In this document: piece by piece, positions 9,503 through 19,897 of the stretch
Layout of the letters: the number at the start of each line of letters is the position of its first letter
Position numbering within the stretch: position 1 is the first letter of the stretch
DNA from: Toxoplasma gondii ME49
Lineage: Eukaryota; Apicomplexa; Conoidasida; Eucoccidiorida; Sarcocystidae
DNA: 64,000 nucleotides
Direction: 5' to 3'
Assembly: GCF_000006565.2 (NCBI RefSeq)
Contig: NC_031471.1
Span: 1,302,001 to 1,366,000 of the forward strand
Translations under genes and position numbers: made by a program
Notes under the pieces: model-generated
What the model was told of the DNA's origin: nothing
What the model saw: only the letters and a program-made list of their open reading frames with translations
Databases searched by the model: none

Positions 9503-12500
9503 TCAGAGACGGCGAGCTCTGCGGGCTGCGCGTTGCGCCCACCACCAGGTGACTTTCCGCAGACTCCAGGCGACTAACCACGCTCCGACCAAGTCGAGGA
9601 ACACGAGACCAATGATTTTCACTTTGAATTCTCGGGTGGGGAAGGGGACGAGCGACAGCGTTTCATTCAGACTGGGGACGAGTTCGAACACCAGCGTCAA
9701 CAGCGTGGATACGAGGAACCCCAGAGTGAGGACTAGAGGCTTGTTCTCCGTCAGCGGCACCATGAAGGGCGCGCCTTCGTAGTTGCTGAGGAACGTGGAC
9801 GCATGCATCGAGGCGATGAGGAGAAACACCACGGAGTTCACTAGGTTCGGCTCGAAGTGTCCGTCCAGATTCGGCTTATAGTCGGGGGCGCGGAACGCTT
9901 TGGCGAGGTCCCAGGCCGCGTACAGGGTGTAGACGTGGAGCCCGGCCTGGAGGACGAGCGAGAGGAAGACAAGCGGGTGGAAAATCGACGCGACGGGGCG
10001 ACAGGAGCCCATTTCGAGAGAGGGTCGCGTTTTGGAGATCATCAGTGTCAGCAGCGTGCACAACAAGTTCTCAAGAGTCGTCTGCAAGTCCCCCAGCTTC
10101 ACACCGTCGAGGGTGAGGACGGAGAGTGCGAAGGCCGTGATGGTCGAGTTCAGCGCCATCAACTTGTACATCATGATGACGGTGACCAGCGTCGCGCGCC
10201 CGGACCGGAGAATGAGGGGGACGCAGCGAATCAAATCCCCCTTGAAGGTAAAGGGAGACGCGATTGAGGCGTCCCCCAACCGCACCAGAGGCGGCCCATC
10301 GTCCAGATGTTCCCACATTTCCTCCATGCGGCGTTCCAGTTCCTTTCTGTGAGCAGCTGAGAGAGTCTCGCCTCTCGGGGCGCCTGAAGCACTGCCATGT
10401 CCCCTTCGCCGCGGGTCCTTCTCCATCTTCAACGACGAATCTTTCACTGTCTTGCCGCTCCACGCCTGGCGACTGCAGCCCCCGCGAGGAGCGTCTGCGT
10501 GAGCCGCCTGGCAGAGCAGAGACACGCCGACATGGGCGGCCTTCAACGCCCCCACATCGTTCGTTCCGTCGCCGCACATCAGCGTGGTGAAGCCGGCAGC
10601 CTTCAGCGCGACGAGAATCAGCTCTTTTTGCTGCGGCGACATGCGCGCGAAGACGCCCACAAAAGGAAGCAGGGGACCCAGAACGGCAACTTGTTCACTC
10701 ACCGACTCGGCGCCAAACACCTCGAGCAACGCCGAGATCACCGGTCCCGTCAGACACAGGTGGAAGTCCGCCGAGAGCTGCGCAAGGCCTGTCCACCGAG
10801 GCGGAGCGAGAGACTCGTCTGGCGCCGGATTCTTGCGTTGTTCCGACGAATCCGCTGCCAAAAGAAAGGCGAGCAACGGAAAGGTCTGCTGTCTGTCTCG
10901 CCTTTCCCAGAAAAAGTCTTCCAAGGCAGGCCCTCTCGAGCCTGGAGCAGCCGGAGACTCGGTGCGGGGGACGCTGGACTGCGTGTGTCGCTGTCGGAGG
11001 TGGTTTCCGAAAGCGTCGGGCTTTGACGTCCTCTCCTCGGCAGGTGCTGCCGAGCGTTTCTGTCTGTCGCACTTCAGAATGAGGATAGGACGCGAAATCG
11101 AGTGCGTCTCTTGCTCGTCGCGCTCCGCCTCGTTCTCCGTGCTCTCGCCTTCATGCGGGGAATTCTCGCGAAAGATCCCCACATCTACAGCGACCTGGCA
11201 TGCGGTCAAGGGGCTGTCGCCGGTGATCATGATGGCTCGGTGTCCCGCCCGACAGACAACGTCGATGTCTGCTTTCGTTCCTTTCTTGATTGGACACGTC
11301 ACCACGAGAAAGCCTGCGAAAAAAAGGTTCTTCTCCAGATCCGAACGCTGTGAATGCGATGCTCCCGGCTCCAGTTCCTTGTACGCGAGCGCCAGCACCC
11401 GGTAGCCCTGAGGGGAGAAACGGAGATGCAGAAACAAGAGGGAGTGGTAAAACAAACGCCTATTGCTGTGCCCAATTGTCGTCCTCCTCTCCGGTGTGCT
11501 CGAATGTCCTTGGCTTCACATGATTTCCCGCTCCCTTCCTGCCGCCTTTTCAGGACTTCCACTCACGAGTTCGCCTTCCACGCAGGTCTTGTCTGCAGAG
11601 TGTTTTCTCGCCGTGATGGACAACGCGCGTCTCAACCGGCAGAGTGGGGACCAGCAGAAACGAAACGCCTTCGGACTCTACGGGTCCTCTTCTTGTTTCC
11701 TCTCTGCTCTCGTTTCTTTCTTTCTGCTCTCGTTCTCTCTCTTTCTTCACTCTTGTTTTCTGTCTATTGTGGCTTCGCGCGCGTCTCGAGTGGCTGCGTG
11801 GGGTCGTGGTCTCGCGTACCTTGAGGCAAAATCCAGTGTACAACTCATCGTAGAAAGCAGGTACTTCTTTGAGAAACTGTTTGATCTTTTCAGGCGAGCC
11901 CTTGGAGGCAACAAAGTCCGCGTATCCTCCTGAGGAAGAACTGGCTTTCAGAGTTCCCCGAAACTCCTCGACTTTCTCCGGAGAAGCGAAGGCGCCGTAC
12001 CACGGCATGCGCGCACCCTCTACGCGAGCCACGACGGTCATTCTTTGGAGAGCAGAAGAAAAAGGGAAGCGACGAAGAACGGTGACGCGGTCTTGCTGGA
12101 GGGTCGAACTCGTGGGCAAAGGCCAGGGACCTGACGTCCACAGCGCAGAGCATCAGAGACCCAAAGTCTGCAGACGGAGCCTCCAGAGGACATGCCACAG
12201 TGGTGGCTTCTTCACCTCTTGAACACGAGGAGGTTGCGTGCGACGCCTCGAACGAGATTCAGACAACCGAGGCCTTCGCAGCTGGTGAAAACAGCTCCCC
12301 CAATGGATGCAGGCAGCTCGAAGCGGTGGTTTTCACTATTTCACGAGGCAAGGCAATTCCACATCGGCCGCCTGCCAGGCATGTGTAAGGGGGAAAAAGC
12401 ACAGGACTCGGATCGCGGGAGACAACAGAGAAGCACACCCACACACAGACAGTCGCTGCCTCGCTGATTCCAATGAAGACCCAACACGATACACAACGCC

Positions 12501-15500
12501 GCGACCCAGTCCAAACCCTCACGCACAGCAGTGCATACATCTACATACACATATATACAGATATATCTATAAAGATATCTATAAAGATATCTATAAAGAT
12601 ATATATAAATATAAAGATATGTATATATATATATATCGGGGTAGAGGTGAAGGTGTAGTCAAGGAGATGGGGGTTTTGTAGAGGGCGAGGAAGCTTCCCA
12701 CATAGCTGTCGTTGAAGAATCGCACTTTCGCCGTTCACAAACAAATCCACAGCGAGTAGCAGCGGATATGGACAAAGACTGGAACGATGTCTCAGAAGCG
12801 CTTCCTGCGAGGAAGAGGACTACACTGGACAAGAATTCTGCGACAGCACAGACAAGACCCGCGTCTCTGAGGAGCTCTCTGCATGCTTGTCCATTTCACT
12901 CTCTGTGTGACTGTTGCTACCCAGTCCTCGCGTTGGTGGAACTGCGACTTCGGTTGCGTCAGAGCACGAGCCACACACTTACGGGGCGCAGAGACGACGG
13001 AATCTGGGGAAGTGAGAGTCCACCCAACTGCATTGAAGGACGCCTTTTCAAGAGGGTCTCCTAAGAGCTGTCCATCGACGACAGCCAACGCTTGGCAAGC
13101 ACCCATCACTGCCACGGTCTCAAACGGCAAAATCTGGAGAGGAAACGCACAGAGTTCTTGTAGATTCCACATAGCTCCTAAACGTCTGCTTTGGTACAAA
13201 CGAAGAGATGATGAATCTCCAGCTGAGGTTTCTTAGATTTGTATCACTCGCTTGACTCCAATGTGCCTGCTGGTGCCTCCGGAGGGTCTTCTTCCGTCGC
13301 CCTGCGTTGTTGTTTCGCCGAAACCGATCCAAGGTCTGTGTGGAAGAATCTCATATATACACTCAGTGTTCTCGAAACCACGCCATCACTCGAGACGTCG
13401 GACTCAGCTCTCGAGCAGGAGTCCAACTCGTCGAGTTTGCTTCCCAGAAAGAACTTATGAATAATCCTGTGTCAGAAATGGTCACTCCCAGTACGATGCT
13501 GCTGATCACAGTGGCATCGGAGCAGTTGCTTTCTGTCGCCGTCAAACCAACGCCTTGAGGATGTGACCTCATCGTCCACCTCGTCGCGCACACTGCCCAC
13601 GGAAAAGTTCAAAAGAATATTCTTTGCCGGATGCAGTTCCATGCCTCACCTGCGTGACGAGAGTTTCTTCTTCGTCGCCCGCGCGCTCGCCAGGCCGAGA
13701 GGATGCGGCCTTTCCCTCGGATGTACGTACACCGTAGACGCCCTTGACGCGCATGGAGTCAGAGGTCAGCGTTCCGGTTTTGTCGAAGGCACATACATCG
13801 ACTTGGCCGGCGAGGGGGACTCGAAACGGCTCTGTGCAGAAGATTTGTTGCGTGAACAGAAAGAGGAGCGCCATGGTGACTGCGAGCGAGAGGGTGATGG
13901 GGAATTCGGCGGGCACGACCGCCATAACGATGTGAGAGCAGGAGAGAAAGAGCTTGAAGCGAGATCTCTCAGCGTTTTGGATCCCCTCGCAGAGGACGTA
14001 GGCGGACGCGCAGAGCGCGAGAACGAGGAGCAGACCGAGAAAGAGCCATGCCTCGCGACTTGCCACTGTCACTCGACCATGGCAGAATAGAATGGTCCTT
14101 ACGAGTTTGCCCTGGAAGAAACAAGGAAGAAACAGCTCCATCCGTTGCAGCGGAGGCGAAGAGACCTTTACGCTGGTACGAGAGGCGCGGGCTGGAGCAG
14201 AATGCACTCCACGAGACCCAAGCGTGTGTGTCAGCTTTCATGAAAAGCGACGAGTGGCGACGGAGGCCACCGCCAGACAGAGAGACAGACAGGCAGGTCA
14301 GGAGTCGTGAAAGGATGAGAGACTAAGGGAGCACGTTGTCAAGAGGAAAACGCAGCCGAGAGAGGCGTCGTGAAGAAGAGACAATTCATGTGTGGATATC
14401 TGCCCAGAGAGCTCGACGGAGTGGAGATGAGACCACGAAACAAATGGGAGAGAAGGAAAGCAGCGAGACACGGGCAGGTCCTCCACTGGCGCCCCTCGAC
14501 TGGACCGCCTTCTCGCGTTCTTGCGAGTTCGCAGAAGAGAGGCCGCAAACGCTCGTTACCTGAGTGGTGCTGAAGGCAGTCCGTAAAACGTATCCAACAC
14601 AGGCTTTCTCAGGGACTCGAGTTCTGGCGAAACTGGATTGGTCGTTGCGATGGAGGATGACGGCAGTGCCTGCGAAGACGATGTTTTGTTTGTTGCGCAG
14701 TTCCATGTCGAGACAGAGATCGCCTTCCTTTCCCTCTCTGTCGCTCTCTGTTTGCTCTCCGTCCACTTCGTCCTTTTCGAGAGCCACCTTGGTCTGTGGA
14801 ACCGACTCACCTGGAGAAACAGCAGCAGGGAAATGCGCGCACTGAGAAGAGACAGCCAGAACTTTGCGGCCTTTCTCGCACAGGAACAGCACCGAGGAGC
14901 TGCTGACGTGCTTTGTGAAGCAACCAAAAAAGCGTTTTGGACCCGGCAGCAGCTTTCGCATCTTCAGTCCGGTTCTGAGGACAGCCCTATCTCGAACTGC
15001 ACCGGTGTTCTTTCTATCGTCTCCGTTCTACCTTCTCCTCGACCTCCCCGCCCCTGTACTTGCCTCTGCTTCTCTTGTTCTCTTTCTTCCTTGGCCACAG
15101 TCGGTATCCCCTCGCCTGCGACCGTCGGCCCACCACATTCCCCTCTCTTTGCTTCCGGAATGTCCTTTTCGCTGTTTCTCCCCCTTTTGCGTTTCTTCCC
15201 CTCCTCTGTTCAAAAAACTGCACCGCTTTGCGCTGTCTCAAATAGATGTGCCGGTCGAGTCCAGCAGTCGCCCCTGCTGCACCTTTTTGTCAGCATCCTC
15301 ACGAGTACCTCACGCAGGCGAGGCCTTGATAGAAGCCCAGATACAGTGCGGCCCCCAGTCCAAGACTGAGCCATTTGGACAGAGGGGACCACGACAGTTC
15401 CGACTCTTCGTCGCGTACCAGTGAGTGTGGCTTCGTTGACAACGGCGGATCCCTGGAGGAGCAGGGCGTCGACTGGGCATACAGCCTCGTCTGGGTTGGT

Positions 15501-16793
15501 GGATCCGGTGATGGCGAAAACGTCTCCAGGGAGGAGACAGTCGGAGCGAAGGGGAATCCAGGAGCCGGACCGGAAGACATGGACGGTGCGCGGCGGGATG
15601 CGCATTGCGCGAAGTTGCTGGAAGTCTCTCAATCGTTTCTTGACCATCTGGCACTCGAGGAGAACGAGCATGACGAGCGTGAGGAGACTGTACTGCCAGT
15701 ACTCGTCGATCAGCCAGAGAAAGACGCAGCACATCTGAAAGACGAAGAAGGGCGACACCGCATGCTCCTTCAGGAGTTCTTGGAAGGTCGGAATCGGCAT
15801 GTCGTAGTCATTCGAACCGTACTTGGCCTGCACTGTGGGCACAGAGACATCTGTTGCAGGATCCCAAGACGGAGACAGTGCTTTGCCGGCAAAAGGTAGC
15901 TGCGGGTCTGAATTTGAAGCGGAGGACATCGAAGAAATCGACGAACTCAGGGAGGGGGCTGGACGCGTCTGGACCGAGGAGCTGGGCGCGGCTGCAGCTT
16001 CAAGGCCCCTCCACTGGAGGTACTCGGACAGCGGGCGGCTCTTGGGGAACCGGAGGGGCTCGAAGGTGCCGGTTTCCGAGACAAACATGAACTTCTTCTT
16101 GCGGTAAAAAAAGAAAATCTGCTCCGGACGACGAATCAACGGACAGAGCGTCCGCGACTCGAGGGGCCTACCACTGGGGGGAATGACGAGGACGCTCGTC
16201 GTGTCGCCGACGGATGACACAGCCGTGTAACTCACCAAGCAGTCCAGGGAGACGAACCAGTGAGTGCTGAGGTGCAAGAGCCCGCCGAGAAAAACAAACA
16301 ACAAACAGTAGAGGAAATACACGGAGGAGAACAACCACGCCAGCGTCGGGAAGAGCTCTTCGATACGCTTCGGCGCCTCCGTGGTCGAGGATGTTGACGT
16401 TTCACCGAACACTTCGGGCGCATCGGAGCCGACTGGAGGCAGGGTTTCAGCGTTTTCTGAAACCTGACCATCAAGCTGAGACTCCAGATTCCCCTTGAGT
16501 ACCGCGTGGCGATCCTCTCTCCTGTCGGAGGCACCTAGGTCGCCTGTAGGTGCCCCGGTGGGATCCGGAAGCGACACCGGGGCTTCTGAAGAGTCGGGGA
16601 AAACATCCGGACGGGAGGCAAGGTCAGAGAAGACAAGAAAAGCACACGCGGCAACGAGAATCGCGAAGGGCCAGACATCGTAGCGAAGTGGCCATGGCTT
16701 TTTTCGATACAGAACGAAACGCCGGGTCCGCATGTCCGAAGAAGGCGAACCTGACGAGTCTCCTGTCTTTCCGTCGACAGGTGACCCGCCCAT
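9503..16793 (-). CDS. P5A-type ATPase (ER transmembrane-helix dislocase, Spf1/ATP13A1 family)
   Basis: Six exons on the minus strand: 16793-15419, 14810-14560, 14111-13650, 13133-12983, 12130-11820 and 11407-9503. They give 1484 aa with all phases consistent. Motifs in order: an N-terminal P5 block (FVLYRKKPWPLRYDVWPF); TGES, split over the first junction (residue ~459); GKLVRTILF before the next membrane pair; the M4 motif VVPAEFPITLS followed by CTEPFRVP; phosphorylation site DKTGT (~residue 651); nucleotide-domain KGSPE; TGDSPLTA; and hinge GDGTNDVGALK (~residue 1128). CTEPFR and GDGTNDVGALK are hallmarks of P5A rather than P5B or ion pumps. P5A pumps extract mis-inserted helices from the ER membrane. 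The protein is longer than yeast Spf1 (~1215 aa) because of Ser-rich insertions. The start is ATG 16793; an in-frame upstream codon would extend it. M4 departs from the usual PPELP. Confidence 0.88.
12549..12637. repeat. AT-rich microsatellite with a 12-bp tandem unit
   Basis: Inside an intron of the P5A ATPase gene. The unit ATCTATAAAGAT is repeated head to tail about three times (12565-12601), then decays into TA steps. Confidence 0.85.
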
Positions 16794-17409
16794 CTTGACA
16801 CAGCCCGGTTGCAAGCCACAGGGGAGAAACTCCTGGACAGCGCAGATCAGCAAGACAGTACCGAAAAAACAAACACACACGTGCACAGTCTCAGCTTCAG
16901 GAGGAAGGCAAAGTGTACAGACGAGAATTTCGTTCGAGGGACCAAGACTCGATCCGGGCCAGGTAACAGCGGCCGACGGACTGAACCAGCTGCATGCAGA
17001 GTCAGCTCCTCGCCAGCGTGAAACCGACGTACCACCGCGCCCCGAATGCTACATGACTAACTCAGGACAGTGCAAAAGAATGGAATTTCGCGGCTCTTTT
17101 CCATCCCTTGCGAATCTCCCTATGCTTGCTATCTTTTTACACATGCGAAAGATGTCTTGGTGGACACACGCTACCATCAAGGGGCCTGCAGGCGGGCTAC
17201 CTTCCGTGTGAAACCGCCTATCCCCCGCTTCCGAGACTCTTCATGCCCTTAGAACCGCCTGAAATAAATGCAGAGAAGACCGGGACTGTTTGAAGAACAG
17301 AAATTCAGGTAAATGGTTGGTGGCACCATGGCTGCCGTGCGTGCAGACCACCGTGTGCGACCGTTTTGATGCCTCGCATGCAGTGACTACAGCATGCTGC
17401 GGTTGAAAG

Positions 17410-17645
17410 ACTTCGAAAATAGCAGAGGTGCCGCCGTGCGTCATTGCGACGCATAGTTTGTTGACACATGCACTGTAGTTCGACGGCCATTGACACTTTT
17501 TCTTTACGGTTGTGGTGTCCAATGATGTCACACGTTTTAGGGAAGCCTGCAACAGGCCGTGGTTGGACGCATCGCGGTGCATCAAAATATTCGGGGCTTC
17601 CTCACTCAGACACCTCAAGATAGATTTTGGGCGGTAGAACTTGCG
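17410..17645 (-). mobile_element. Degenerate RNase H-like fragment of a Ty3/gypsy-class retroelement
   Basis: One minus frame reads LRCLSEEAPNILMHRDASNHG, with the look of the gypsy RNase H entry (APxL...TDASxxG). About 31 residues after the DAS comes WPSNYSACVNKLCVA, resembling the NYSxxEKELLA helix. Spacing agrees with the family, but metal-binding acids are largely lost and no flanking domains remain in frame. This is an eye-only assignment of a short relic. The frame is open to 17241, and the weaker downstream part is not included. Alternative: chance similarity in a non-coding frame. Confidence 0.4.
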
Positions 17646-17839
17646 GCTAACTAATTTGGTCATCACAGAAAGCGTCTACAACTGTCAACTGTGTGGGCTG
17701 TTGGTGCTCTTCATAAGTGGAGATTGGTCGCCGTCGTGTCATTCGGGGAAACGCTTGGCAACCACTCGCGTTCATCGCCACTTTGTGTATTAGAGTCTCT
17801 ACTAGGAGGAAATTGTGACAGCAGCGCCACCTGGAAGGA

Positions 17840-17945
17840 AATCGACATAAAGAAGGTGCGAAATGCTGAAGCTACTGGGTGGCGCAGCCGTCGAGGTAGC
17901 CTGGTACTACCACAGGTTCATTGACGCGGCACTACCGTTTTCCAC
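17840..17945 (+). mobile_element. Possible RT/RNase H junction fragment, Ty3/gypsy class, opposite strand
   Basis: In one plus frame EIDIKKVRNAEA resembles the gypsy DPxKVxAIxxW element. After a frame change, EVAWYYHRFIDAALPFST resembles GLAxYYRRFIxxFSxIAxPL, which normally follows 25-30 residues later (here ~21). It sits back to back with the minus-strand RNase H-like piece, so the two would be an inverted or rearranged pair. Confidence 0.35.
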
Positions 17946-18415
17946 ATTCGACAGAGAAGTTGCGAGCAGCGTACGTTATTGCTTGAACCTGATAAAAGTA
18001 TTAGATACAGGCGGGGACTGATTAGAGTCAGATATGAAATTTAGCAAATGTGGTTCACCGGAATGAAACTAACGTGGAGCGGTCTCGACCAGGATAACAC
18101 CAAAAACGGAAGGTCATGCGCGTCAGCATGGATGAACTCAAAAAAGTCAGCGCTCAAAACCTCTTATTCATATGTGGGGATTCGTGATTCTTTCGGCCTT
18201 CAGTTTCCTGGCATCACAATAGTAACGCCGTGTTTGAAGTATGGGTGTACGTACACTCCGGAAAGTTGTTTAATGTCGTTCGAGATCATGTCACTTGAAT
18301 TGGAGCTCTGGTTGGTGTTTTGCCACAACGTTACTGGAGAACTGTATGAAGTCTCTGAAGAGGGTGTAGCTTGTTTTGTTCATCTTTCACACTTTTGCAG
18401 AGTACCGACGAAGCC

Positions 18416-19208
18416 ATGGCGAAAATCACTGGTAGCCGTTTTCCGGTCGATCAATGTGCTTTGAACACGAACTACGGACCAAGGGCGGTGGAACATCTAA
18501 TATGCCCCGTGTGCCAAGATCTCCTGGACAACCCGCTGGCAACCCCCTGCGACCACCATTTTTGCAGGTCGTGCTGTGAAAATCTTATGAAGTCTGGCAT
18601 TCAGACGTGCCCTCTTTGCAACAAGCAAACATACGGTTCCAGCGGGAAGAAAGACGACGACGGCAGAGCTGTGGATACATGGCTTTTCTCTGACCCCAAC
18701 AAATCGTTCATTCGTATTCTGGAGGGAACTCCAATGGTGTGCAGCAATGATGGATGTGAAGAGGTTATTCCACTAGGCGAGTTTCCGCAGCACTTAGCGT
18801 CCCACTGCACCCAGAGAATAGTCCCGTGCGTCTACGACGGTTGCCAGACATACATAAAGGCCGTCGAGCTTGAGGTCCACATGAAGACGTGCCCCCACAG
18901 GACAGTACACTGTGCGTGCTGCAATGAAACTGTCACTGGTGGCTGCGAAGTGTGGCTGTGCAGTGCTGGCTGTATCGGAAACCTACGGAATTTCTACAAA
19001 GAGGAGAGGAGCAAAATACAGCAGGTACCTTGGATATTCATTCCCTCCCTCGCCACTAACATTTCAATCTTCTGCTCCCCATAACCTTCAGGAATCCCGT
19101 CTCGAAAAGAACTGTATGGCCAACTGCATCCAGCTGCTTCAGTGGCAGCTACTTGAGGCTCAGCGGCAGGTTCAATCGTTGAAAGCGGAGCTGGTACGAT
19201 GCGTGTGA
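18416..19208 (+). CDS. RING finger / TRAF-type zinc-finger protein (putative E3 ubiquitin ligase)
   Basis: Two exons, 18416-19024 and 19092-19208, are joined at a phase-0 intron (CAG|GTACCT ... CTTCAG|G) to give 241 aa. A C3HC4 RING lies near residues 24-64: CPVC, then CDHHFCRSC, then CPLC. It is followed by a Cys/His-rich region with TRAF-type fingers (VCSNDGCEEV, HLASHC, PCVYDGC, HMKTCPH, CACC) at about residues 98-190. The second exon encodes a short amphipathic coiled coil (LLQWQLLEAQRQVQSLKAEL), suitable for oligomerisation. RING plus TRAF-type fingers plus coil is the layout of small E3 ligases that bind an E2 through the RING. The substrate cannot be inferred. The upstream in-frame codon at 18371 is not an ATG, so the ATG at 18416 was chosen. 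Cys spacing is intact. Confidence 0.8.
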
Positions 19209-19897
19209 TTTCGAATCAGGATCCCCCATATTTACTTCGTCATAATACAGCAAGCACGGATCTCTGGCGACTGCAAAAGAAAGAGAATATCAGGTAGAGG
19301 TTGCCTTGACTTGATCATCGCGGAGTTCAGTGTCAGAAAAATTGTCATCCCACTTTCACAGATGACATCATTCAACACAACGCAGCCGCGACAAAATCTG
19401 GGTCACCAACTATAAGCATTTCTCCCGAGAATGCGGCTTCTCCCGAGCGGCAAGAAGAACGACAACAGGACTTCGCCATAGACTGGACAAAAATGGAAAC
19501 AGCCCTCTTAGCACCGGAAAAATCTTTGGGAAATCTGAATTGAGGGCTTTGCAGTTGGCTTATTTACCATATGTACCCTTTAGAAAATCGCCTTGCTATT
19601 TCACACGCAACGAGTCACCTGCAGATGGCCGCGTTTACCATTGGTGTGAAGTTCGCTGCATTGCACCGTTGCGCACACCGTTTTGGTGTGTAACTGCTTA
19701 ACCCTAAACTAACCCATCACGGCTACCGAAATATGCTTGGTGCCAAAAATTCTGCACCTGGGAAGTATTTAGTTCCGCCGATGCCGGGGCGTCAACACAT
19801 GCGTCTGAAAACAGCTACGAAGTCATCAACATCTGAACAAAAACGGTGAACGCAGCAGAAACACATTAAGACACAGTGTGCGTTGCAACATCGCACG
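19209..19897. other. Short convergent intergenic region
   Basis: Tail-to-tail gap between the RING/TRAF gene (+) and the helicase gene (-). It should hold both 3' UTRs. Nothing else was recognised except a short telomere-like string, AACCCTAAACTAACCC, at 19699-19714. Confidence 0.6.

Larger units (their letters stand above)
16794..18415. other. Divergent intergenic region with retroelement-like debris
   Basis: This is shared 5' space of the P5A ATPase (-) and the RING/TRAF gene (+). The central part (17240-17945) contains degraded RNase H-like and RT-tail-like peptides, described separately. A potential acceptor, TTTTGCAG, ends at 18400, just before the RING gene ATG, so a 5' UTR intron is possible. 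Confidence 0.5.

Noticed and set aside
15210..15418. Reading straight through the first P5A exon past 15419
   Set aside because: The read-through loses the TGES motif. Splicing at 15419 to 14810 restores TGESVPQ in phase.
18048..18464. Plus-strand frame overlapping the start of the RING gene
   Set aside because: Different frame from the RING protein, no motif, and it ends inside the RING exon.
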